Notes under the pieces: model-generated
Seen by the model: only the letters and a program-made list of their open reading frames with translations
Database searches by the model: none
What the model was told of the DNA's origin: nothing
Origin: Candidatus Heimdallarchaeota archaeon
Lineage (GTDB): Archaea; Asgardarchaeota; Heimdallarchaeia; JABLTI01
DNA: 18,882 nt
Direction: 5' to 3'
NCBI GenBank assembly: GCA_023128635.1
Contig: JAGMDP010000090.1
Span: forward strand, 1-18,882
Shown: positions 7,560-13,940 of the stretch, in pieces
Layout of the letters: each line of letters starts with the position of its first letter
How positions within the stretch are numbered: position 1 is the first letter of the stretch
Made by a program: the position numbers and the translations under genes

Positions 7560-8270
7560 TTGAGCGAAGAAACAAAGCAATTACTTCTCAGGTTAAAGAA
7601 AGAGAAGAAAGTCAATAAACAAATAGAAATAATTCAGAAATTGAAGGAACACAATCAAGAAGAAATGGTAAATCATGTTTTGTTAGTTCATCTCGATCGG
7701 AAAGATCATGATACACTAAGAATGGAAATTCTAAGTGCTATTAATAGTAATGATGATGTTATCGTAAAACCTTTTGCTCAAATTCTAAATGATAAATATG
7801 AACCTCTTTCTGTAAAAGAAAAAGTAGTTCAGCTATTAGGAGAAAATAGGGGGAAGAAAGCACTAGGAGTTTTATTATCTGCTGTTAAAAAATTCAAGGA
7901 TGCAAAATTAGTAGATAATATTTCTTATGCTCTTACATTTTTTGAAGATGATCGAGTCATTAAACCCCTAGTTAAAGCCCTGCGACATGATGAATTGCGT
8001 TTACAGGCTCTAACTGGTTTAGCTAGAAATGAAACATTGTTGCTTGGTTCAATGGCTCTAATAAAAGAATTAACATTATTAGAAATCACAAAGAGCTTTG
8101 AAAAACTTCACTATGAACAAATAATGGATACAATTTTTGATGAATTTGGATACAATGACAAAGACGAGCTAATTGCTGCTATCAAAAACAAATCCATTAA
8201 AAACAAGATCAATGACTATAGGAAGAAACAAGCAGATATACAAAAGACCCTGAAGAAAGTGAAGAGATAA
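7560..8270 (+). CDS. HEAT-repeat-like helical protein (236 aa)
   Basis: Probable protein-protein interaction scaffold. The sequence is almost entirely helical, with HEAT-type units such as DDVIVKPFAQILND..SVKEKVVQLLGE (~65-95), GKKALGVLLSAVKKF (~98-112) and DDRVIKPLVKALRHDELRLQALTGLA (~130-155). The repeated 'D-x-V-[IV]-x-P-[LF]-x-x-[AI]-L' pattern is the HEAT signature. Both ends are Lys/Glu-rich. No enzyme motif, signal peptide or membrane helix is visible. The start is TTG 7560, with GGAAGGAATGAG upstream; no ATG fits the reading frame nearby. It stands alone, 120 bases after the TetR gene and followed by a T-rich terminator-like tract. Cellular role unknown. Confidence 0.8.
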   Translation: MSEETKQLLLRLKKEKKVNKQIEIIQKLKEHNQEEMVNHVLLVHLDRKDHDTLRMEILSAINSNDDVIVKPFAQILNDKYEPLSVKEKVVQLLGENRGKKALGVLLSAVKKFKDAKLVDNISYALTFFEDDRVIKPLVKALRHDELRLQALTGLARNETLLLGSMALIKELTLLEITKSFEKLHYEQIMDTIFDEFGYNDKDELIAAIKNKSIKNKINDYRKKQADIQKTLKKVKR

Positions 8271-8278
8271 CCTCTCAT

Positions 8279-8300
8279 TATTTTTTCTTTTTTTATTTTT
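8279..8300 (+). terminator. T-rich terminator tract after the HEAT-like gene
   Basis: ATTATTTTTTC followed by TTTTTTTATTTTT starts 8 bases after the stop codon. Runs of T on the coding strand without a stem are the usual archaeal termination signal. Confidence 0.55.
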
Positions 8301-8315
8301 GCAGTTAACTCTAAT

Positions 8316-8355
8316 TTTATATATTTGAACGTTCAAAATATATTTAACGTTTAAA
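8316..8355. promoter_or_regulatory. TATA-flanked pair of AACGTT-centred palindromes
   Basis: TTTGAACGTTCAAA (8324-8337) is a perfect 14-bp palindrome flanked by TATATA-like sequence on both sides. A second, imperfect copy, TTTAACGTTTAAA (8343-8355), has its AACGTT core exactly 18 bp further on. Two similarly centred palindromes next to TATA-like DNA look like operator sites of an unknown regulator. Nothing recognisable as a gene starts directly behind them. Confidence 0.4.
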
Positions 8356-8520
8356 TGACGCGAACAACTATGGTCAAAAATCCATGTTTACCCCTTCCAC
8401 AATTGATTGGTAGCCTTTATTTGTTGACCTGGAAAGTTGAGCCAGTCTTTTAATTCGTTTAACTTTGTTCAAATCTTAGTAATTGTCAGTCCAGTATGCC
8501 CCAATACTGGATTGGCATTT
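8356..8520 (+). ncRNA. Candidate small transcript ending in a strong hairpin
   Basis: This stretch lies between convergent genes. The hairpin at 8485-8516 has a 13-bp stem (GTCAGTCCAGTAT / ATACTGGATTGGC) and loop GCCCCA. Two pairs are G-U on the plus strand but would be A-C mismatches on the minus strand, so the structure suits a plus-strand RNA. The palindromic promoter-like region lies just upstream. A 32-codon frame beginning ATG 8355 (MTRTTMVKNPCLPL..., stop 8451-8453) is also present, but has no ribosome-binding site. It matches no RNA family I know; an extended 3' UTR of the HEAT-like gene is an alternative. Confidence 0.25.
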
Positions 8521-8539
8521 CACTATCTTCTTATGGTTC

Positions 8540-9079
8540 TTAGAGTTCTTCTGTGGATAACATGAGATCCGCTATATTTGATGGGGTAAAGAAACCGTCA
8601 AAATCTCCAAATCTTTGAATATACTCGATGATGTGGTTTGATGTTTCAGTTGGTTTTGTGAAGATTTGTTTTATTCCATCTTCTTCACTTCCAAAGAAGT
8701 TTTCTGAAGTAAACTTTATTCCTCGGGACTTTTGTATCTCAATTACTTTCTCAATATTAGTCACTTCATAGGCAAAATGATGAATTCTACTACCATATTT
8801 TTGACAATATTTCTCAACAATGGAGTCATCAGATAACCCTTCACTGATGACAATAACTGGAAAAGTTTCATGTAATTTCAAAGCAACGGTTGTAGCATTT
8901 GAGGATATGACTTTAAAGGTCTTGTAATGACGAACAGGAACATAATTAGTTAATTCAGTCATCAGCTTCTCTCGTTCCCCTCTTTTAACACGATAAGCAA
9001 TATGGTCTAGTTTGACAATGTATTGATCAATTCCTGAATCCTTTCGATTCTTCTCTACTTTCTTAAATTCTTCAAGCAT
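8540..9079 (-). CDS. VOC-superfamily metalloprotein (HPPD/epimerase-like)
   Basis: Member of the vicinal-oxygen-chelate fold (glyoxalase I, methylmalonyl-CoA epimerase, 4-hydroxyphenylpyruvate dioxygenase). At 179 residues it fits one two-module VOC unit. Likely metal ligands are His26 (KLDHIAYRV), His101 (RIHHFAYEV) and Glu152 (HIIEYIQR). The C-terminal half, QIFTKPTET..HIIEYIQRFGDFDGFF, closely resembles the catalytic end of HPPD (QIFTKP..FFEIIQR..GFG), though the protein is about half an HPPD. It may therefore be an epimerase, dioxygenase-like or lyase enzyme; the reaction cannot be fixed. ATG 9079 has a TAGGAG site 8 bases upstream. It is a single gene, divergent from peptidase T over 178 bases and convergent with the HEAT-like gene. 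Confidence 0.85.
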   Translation of the reverse strand: MLEEFKKVEKNRKDSGIDQYIVKLDHIAYRVKRGEREKLMTELTNYVPVRHYKTFKVISSNATTVALKLHETFPVIVISEGLSDDSIVEKYCQKYGSRIHHFAYEVTNIEKVIEIQKSRGIKFTSENFFGSEEDGIKQIFTKPTETSNHIIEYIQRFGDFDGFFTPSNIADLMLSTEEL

Positions 9080-9257
9080 CTTTTTTTCTCCTAGAATTAT
9101 TGATAACTAACTAAGAATTCTTTGCCTTCAATTTAAATCAATCGTTAAAAAAAGTAAAGTAGAAAAAAGTTGCTTCTTTGATAATTTTGCCATGAAATAA
9201 CAACACTCAAAAATCAAGTTATTCTAATCATTTCAGAAAACTAAGGAGAAAGATGAT

Positions 9258-10514
9258 TTGGATATAACAAAAGAAATACAAGCTTTTCTTTTAGAGGAAG
9301 GAAAGAATCGATTTCTAAAATACATAAAAATTGATACAACATCAAACGAAGGAACAGGAACTTTTCCTTCAACTGAAAAGCAATTTGATCTTGGAAAAAT
9401 TCTAGTTAGCGAATTAAAAGAATTAGGATTTGAAAATGTAATACTAGATGAATATTGCTTTGTTTATGGTGATCTTCCCGCAAGTAAAGGATATGAGAAA
9501 TCTCAACCGATTGGATTATTAGCTCATATGGATACCTCTCCTGCTGAGAGTGGTGCAAATATTGAACCCGTTATTCATAAGAAATATGATGGTAAACCAA
9601 TAACCTATCCGAAAAATCCAGATATTACATTAACTCTAGAAGACTCTCCATTACTTGAGAAATTCATAGGAATGGACATCATTACTTCTTCCGGTGATAC
9701 ATTGCTTGGAGCGGATGACAAATCTGGTATTGCAGGAATAATGGCTGCAGCTGCTGCTTGGCATAAGTATCCAGAATTAAAACATGGTCCTATCACCGTA
9801 TGTTTTACACCTGACGAGGAGATTGGTCACGGTACAACAAAAATCGATATGGATCGATTACCCAAATTTTGCTATACTTTTGATGGTGGTGAGATGGGAG
9901 AATTGGAGATTGAATGTTTTGATGCATGGAAAGCTACCATTACTTTCAAAGGAATAAGTACGCATCCTGGTTACGCGAAAAATATCATGGTGAATGCTAT
10001 AGAAATCGCTTCGAGATTTGTAGCACAGATTCCAGAAGCAGAAACACCTCAGCATACTGAGAAGAGAGAAGGATTTTATCATCTATACAAAATGGAGGGG
10101 GACTGTGTAAAAGCGAAAACAGTATTCATTCTGAGAGATTTCAAAAAGGAAAACAACGAAAAAAGAATGAAGAATCTTGAGAAACTCAAAGTTTCATTCG
10201 AAGAAAAGTATCCCGGCTTAAAGATTCAACTAGATTTCCAACATTCATATGAAAATATGCTAGTCTATCTAGAAGAACACCCTGAAGTAATCCAGAAAGC
10301 TGCAGAGGCAATTAAGATGGCAGACATAGAACTCCATCAAACACTTATTCGAGGTGGGACTGATGGAGCGAGATTGAGTGCTCGAGGAATACCTACACCA
10401 AATCTTTTTGCTGGCGGAGTTCTTTTCCATTCATTAAAGGAATACATTCCTATCCCAGCTTTACAAAAATCTGCTGAAGTCATACTCTATCTCGCAAAAA
10501 TTTGGATGGGATAA
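9258..10514 (+). CDS. pepT: Peptidase T (tripeptide aminopeptidase, M20B)
   Basis: Cytosolic dizinc exopeptidase that removes the N-terminal residue of tripeptides. The 418 residues match PepT (~410). Zinc and catalytic residues are all visible: His90 in LLAHMDTSP, Asp92, bridging Asp153 in GADDKSG, catalytic Glu187 and ligand Glu188 in TPDEEIG, Asp209 in FDGGEMGE, and His391 in GGVLFHSLKE. The substrate-binding RGGTDGARLS (365-374) is also typical, as is the inserted dimerisation domain (~222-335). The start is TTG 9258, with AAGGAG about 10 bases upstream; the ATG at 9253 is in another frame with an early stop. It stands alone; peptide scavenging is the likely role. Confidence 0.96.
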   Translation: MDITKEIQAFLLEEGKNRFLKYIKIDTTSNEGTGTFPSTEKQFDLGKILVSELKELGFENVILDEYCFVYGDLPASKGYEKSQPIGLLAHMDTSPAESGANIEPVIHKKYDGKPITYPKNPDITLTLEDSPLLEKFIGMDIITSSGDTLLGADDKSGIAGIMAAAAAWHKYPELKHGPITVCFTPDEEIGHGTTKIDMDRLPKFCYTFDGGEMGELEIECFDAWKATITFKGISTHPGYAKNIMVNAIEIASRFVAQIPEAETPQHTEKREGFYHLYKMEGDCVKAKTVFILRDFKKENNEKRMKNLEKLKVSFEEKYPGLKIQLDFQHSYENMLVYLEEHPEVIQKAAEAIKMADIELHQTLIRGGTDGARLSARGIPTPNLFAGGVLFHSLKEYIPIPALQKSAEVILYLAKIWMG

Positions 10515-10544
10515 TATCCCCTCTCTATTTTTCTTTCCTCGGTG

Positions 10545-10658
10545 ATGTTGATAGTAACAAATACAGAGTTATTCATTGTATTATCATTTATTGGTGGAAG
10601 CATTGTAGTTTATAAGAAAAGAAAACTGATGATTAATGAAGAATGGATTCGTCCTTAA
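10545..10658 (+). CDS. Possible 37-residue single-helix membrane peptide
   Basis: Reading frame from ATG 10545 (GTG directly before it is in frame) to TAA 10656-10658. The peptide has one hydrophobic stretch, LFIVLSFIGGSIVVY, followed by the positive KKRK, which would place the short C-terminus inside. GGTG lies directly against the start rather than at normal distance, and a frame this short could arise by chance. It ends exactly where the convergent HD-protein gene ends. Unrecognised; weak call. Confidence 0.25.
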   Translation: MLIVTNTELFIVLSFIGGSIVVYKKRKLMINEEWIRP

Positions 10659-12239
10659 TCATCTTATTTTTTTATAATTATCTCGAGTGAATTCTTTAGT
10701 TTTCAAGTATTTATTGATGTCTTTTTCTTCTACATCATTAATCGATATTTTCACATGATTTCTGGAAAGTTGTAATTCATAGATTTTTTTGTCTTTTTTG
10801 AGTTTAGCTATGCATCGAAATCTTATACTAATGTTGTCTGTTAAATTTGGTATGTCGAAAACACTAATGAATCGTCGACATTTGTCCTTAAATGCTATGG
10901 ATGGATCAAGGTCATCTATGTTATCATCATCAAATATGAAATCTATACAAATGCACTTACCGCTCATATCTAATTCACATTTGCAGAATTGATTTACAAA
11001 TGTACGATATTGATTTGCTCGAGAGATTCTTGAAAATTCCTCTATTTCATCAATGAGAATAAGTTGGGCGGAGTAATTATCAAAATCCGTAATTTGATAT
11101 CCTGAACTTGTATGGTCAGCCATCGCTTTTAGAATCTTCATTTTACCATAAATAGTCGCGAAATCTAGATCTTCCAATGGTAAATCATTAGGATTACTAT
11201 AAGTAATTTGGATATTTGAAAATGAATTCAACAATTTCATTAATAAATAGGAGCTCATTATTCCGTGTTTATACTCTTCAAAATCATTTGCATATCTCAG
11301 AACTTGAGACATTGACCTGTCGATTTTTCCTTTCCCGAAAAAGATTTTTCTTAGTAAATATTTTTCTTTCTCAGGAATTCCATCTAAAGAATCCTTGAGT
11401 TCCTGGATTATTTGTGAATCAGGTTCAATTTCTTGTTCTATCATAGAAGAAATCTGACCAATTCGATTATAATATGTAGCAATTAATTGCTGTTCATCGA
11501 ATTCTAGACCACTGCTATCAACGGTCATACCAATGTCATCTGAAATTAATTGTAAGAAGTTTTCTAAGAAAAATTGTTGGATATTTTCATACTCAAAAGC
11601 AAATTTACTAAATTCTGATATTGCGAAAAATGGAAGAAGTTTACCAATTTCAGTATTGATCTTATCTATTTTCTTTAGAGGATAACCCAAATCGTGGGCA
11701 AGTGCAATAACACATCGAATCGAATCATCTAATTCGAGAATACCAATTATATTATCTAATTGTCTAATGAAATTACCAAAAATATTTGGTTGTTCTAGAG
11801 ATAAAAGAACCTCTCTAAATTTTGAGGTATTTTTTATTTCTCTTTCTTTATTAATAAATAAAGAGGAAAATTCAGGATTGTGAAAAACGTATTCTCCCAA
11901 GAAATAAACCCATAAACAATGTAAAGTATGATCTCTATAAAATGAATCTGAAGCAAATATTAATTCCTCAAATTCCACAAATTGATTGAAATATTTAAAC
12001 AACTTATCAAAACCATGCTTATCAGGGTCTATGTATGTCATTGCAGCTTCAAATAAGGCTTTCCAAAGATCCTTCGCTGTTTTTATTTTATCATGAATAT
12101 CGGATTCTTTTTGTAATTTTTTGATATCCTTGATTATAATTTTTTTTAGTTCCTTCTGTTTAATTAGGAATTGAACACGATCTTCCTTAACTAAATTTAA
12201 GTAAAATTCCATGACTGTGTTTTCAGTTATTACTGGCAT
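10659..12239 (-). CDS. HD-domain phosphohydrolase-like protein with cysteine cluster
   Basis: Likely metal-dependent phosphohydrolase of the HD superfamily. Counting from ATG 12239 (526 residues), the pattern is FYRDHTLHCLWVYFLG with His104/His107, the HD pair His182-Asp183 in CVIALAHDLGYP, His325 in YKHGIMSSYLL, His376 in MADHTSS and Asp397 in LILIDEIEEF, the H...HD...H...H...D order of active HD enzymes. A CKC..CIC cluster (Cys419, 421, 429, 431) could hold zinc or iron-sulfur. The rest is helical with a ~90-residue beta-rich end. The frame extends to ATG 12263, but ATG 12239 has GGGGG 7 bases upstream, so I choose it. No membrane helix. Substrate (nucleotide or cyclic nucleotide) is unknown. 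Confidence 0.85.
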   Translation of the reverse strand: MPVITENTVMEFYLNLVKEDRVQFLIKQKELKKIIIKDIKKLQKESDIHDKIKTAKDLWKALFEAAMTYIDPDKHGFDKLFKYFNQFVEFEELIFASDSFYRDHTLHCLWVYFLGEYVFHNPEFSSLFINKEREIKNTSKFREVLLSLEQPNIFGNFIRQLDNIIGILELDDSIRCVIALAHDLGYPLKKIDKINTEIGKLLPFFAISEFSKFAFEYENIQQFFLENFLQLISDDIGMTVDSSGLEFDEQQLIATYYNRIGQISSMIEQEIEPDSQIIQELKDSLDGIPEKEKYLLRKIFFGKGKIDRSMSQVLRYANDFEEYKHGIMSSYLLMKLLNSFSNIQITYSNPNDLPLEDLDFATIYGKMKILKAMADHTSSGYQITDFDNYSAQLILIDEIEEFSRISRANQYRTFVNQFCKCELDMSGKCICIDFIFDDDNIDDLDPSIAFKDKCRRFISVFDIPNLTDNISIRFRCIAKLKKDKKIYELQLSRNHVKISINDVEEKDINKYLKTKEFTRDNYKKIR

Positions 12240-12614
12240 CACTTTTCCCCCGGAAAATTTCATCCTGTAAGGTGTTTATTACATATATCTGTTAATGTCT
12301 AATTTCATTAGCTTATAATATATTTTTTCCAGAAATCATTTTTATTAATAGCTAAAATCAAAAAATTTATACTTAAATGTTGGAAATAAGCCAATGACTA
12401 AGAAAGAAAAATTGAATATTATTAACATCCTTTTGTAACATTGTAAAAGATAAAAGAATAAGTGAAAACATAAAAACCGAGGTAAAGTTTCGCCAATCAC
12501 AAATGCTCTTTCAAAACGTTTAATTATTACAACCACTATTCGTTTTAAAGGAAATACTCCGATTTTAATTAAAAATATTTAACAGATTAAATTGCTTGGA
12601 GCGTATAATTAATC
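12240..12614. other. Divergent intergenic region with two TATA-like boxes
   Basis: This 375-base region separates the HD-protein and TPR-protein genes. For the HD gene, minus-strand AATATATTATAAG (12312-12325) is a good TATA box ~75 bases before ATG 12239, and a CTAAT-TTC-ATTAG inverted repeat (12299-12311) lies just downstream of it. For the TPR gene, the A/T run TTTTAATTAAAAATATTTAAC (12562-12582) is a TATA candidate. A 63-codon minus-strand frame at 12345-12536 starts with GTG, has no ribosome-binding site and low-complexity hydrophobic content, so I do not call it. I see no RNA gene or repeat in the middle. Confidence 0.45.
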
Positions 12615-13385
12615 ATGAGTAAAAAGAAGAAAACTACAAAAAAGAAAGTAGACACAAAAGAGAAGAAAAAACCTGCAAGTAAGAAAACTGCTGCTAAAAA
12701 AGCAGCCCCAAGCAAAAAGAAAGCTACTTCAAAACCAAAAACTCTAAAGAAAGAAAAATTAGCAGAAGGCGTAGACGATTCTCTGTTATTAGACGGAATT
12801 TCATATATTGAACAAAGTAAATTAGAATCTGCGTTAGAGTGCTTTGGCGATTTCTCTAAGCAATATCCAAAAAGTCACTTTGGTTGGTACTATCTTGGTT
12901 ATACTAAAATGCTTCAAAGTAAGAAAAAGGATGCTATAAAGAATTTCAAGAAAGCAACTAAAATAAATAAGGAATTCCTTCCAAGTATCTATTATGAAGG
13001 CTTATTAGAATTTGAGCAAAACGACTTCAACAAAGCACTGCAAATATTTGATGGAATAATGTTGAATTTCAACACTGATGTTATAAAAGAGAGTAATTTC
13101 AATATCCCTTATTTTGTCGCCATTTGTCATCACTATCTAGGAAATTTGCAAAGAGCCGAAGAATATTTCCTATTCGCATTTAATCTCTCGCCTGATGATC
13201 CAGTTGTGCTTTACTATAAAGGATTCAATGAATTGGCTCTGAGAAATTACGATTTTGCCATGGATACGTTCAAAAATTTATTACATGTGGATGTAAACAA
13301 TCAGAATTTCTGGGACCTTGTGAAAGGTTATAGTTATTATTATCATAAACATGAAGATAAGAAGCAAGAGGAATCTGAGGAATAA
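12615..13385 (+). CDS. TPR protein with Lys-rich N-terminal tail
   Basis: Probable scaffold of 256 residues. Residues 1-48 are a Lys/Ala/Ser/Thr/Pro low-complexity tail (KKKKTTKKK, KKTAAKKAAPSKKK) like histone H1 or ribosomal tails, suggesting contact with nucleic acid or acidic membrane. Tetratricopeptide repeats follow at about 55-90 (ESALECFGDFSKQYPKSHFG), 91-124 (GYTKMLQSKKKDAIKNFKKA), 125-160, 172-205 (HYLGNLQRAEEYFLFAFNLSP) and 206-240 (YDFAMDTF). The C-terminus is acidic. ATG 12615 has GGAG at a rather long distance (13 bases). The next two genes follow in the same direction after 64 and 35 bases, so a three-gene operon is likely. Function is not assignable beyond protein binding. Confidence 0.88.
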   Translation: MSKKKKTTKKKVDTKEKKKPASKKTAAKKAAPSKKKATSKPKTLKKEKLAEGVDDSLLLDGISYIEQSKLESALECFGDFSKQYPKSHFGWYYLGYTKMLQSKKKDAIKNFKKATKINKEFLPSIYYEGLLEFEQNDFNKALQIFDGIMLNFNTDVIKESNFNIPYFVAICHHYLGNLQRAEEYFLFAFNLSPDDPVVLYYKGFNELALRNYDFAMDTFKNLLHVDVNNQNFWDLVKGYSYYYHKHEDKKQEESEE

Positions 13386-13449
13386 GAAAATCATTCACAA
13401 TAACCTCTTTCCCTCTTTAAAATATCGAGTGTAAGAATCGGGTGATTGG

Positions 13450-13905
13450 ATGACAATAGATTTAGAGGAACTAAACACTCGAATAAATAGAGCAACAAGT
13501 AAACTTGTTTTTGTCACAGGAGAGGAGGGAACAGAATACCAAAAAATCTCCTATCGAAGATTAGCGAAAAAAGAAAATTATTCCTATATTCTATTCAAAG
13601 AATTGTTGACTGCTTTAACGACTATTGATGGTAAAATGGCCCAATTCCCCTCAATAAAAGATCAATTAATAGCTTTAACATCCGGATTTATAATAGAAGA
13701 AAAATCTATGGGAGTTATCATTGACAAATTCGATTTTGATATAATTAAAGAGGTACATTTGCAATTAAGAATCTATCATGAATTCAAGAGTTATCTGAAA
13801 GATCCAACTGCAAAAGGAAAACTTGTCTTAATTAATTATGGAAAACCTTTGAGAGATATGTTTGAATTTGAGTTTGTTAGAAAATGCTCAATAATTAGAA
13901 TCTAG
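13450..13905 (+). CDS. Small protein with a degenerate P-loop-like fold
   Basis: A 151-residue protein I do not recognise. LVFVTGEEGTEYQ (19-31) looks like a strand and Walker A loop in which the usual GK[ST] is replaced by E-Y-Q. SMGVIIDKFD (86-95) resembles a Walker B strand with Asp92, and GKLVLINYG (123-131) resembles a sensor-1 strand. This order suits a single ORC/STAND-like ATPase core that has lost nucleotide hydrolysis; the comparison is by eye only. No signal peptide or membrane helix. ATG 13450 has a strong GGGTGATTGG site. It lies between the TPR protein and the metallophosphoesterase in what looks like one operon, so it may be a structural partner of either. Confidence 0.75.
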   Translation: MTIDLEELNTRINRATSKLVFVTGEEGTEYQKISYRRLAKKENYSYILFKELLTALTTIDGKMAQFPSIKDQLIALTSGFIIEEKSMGVIIDKFDFDIIKEVHLQLRIYHEFKSYLKDPTAKGKLVLINYGKPLRDMFEFEFVRKCSIIRI

Positions 13906-13940
13906 AACAGGAAAATAAATTTCTATTTGGAGTATTACAA

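Noticed and set aside
8355..8453. 32-codon plus-strand frame (MTRTTMVKNPCL...) behind the AACGTT palindromes
   Set aside because: No ribosome-binding site and no recognisable motif; kept only as part of the candidate transcript.
8464..8480. TTGTTCAAATCTTAG, resembling a tRNA T-loop
   Set aside because: The flanking bases do not form a T-stem and no acceptor or anticodon arm can be drawn around it.
12345..12536. Minus-strand 63-codon hydrophobic frame in the HD/TPR intergenic region
   Set aside because: GTG start without ribosome-binding site, low-complexity Phe/Leu/Ile content expected from AT-rich DNA, and it covers the probable promoter area.
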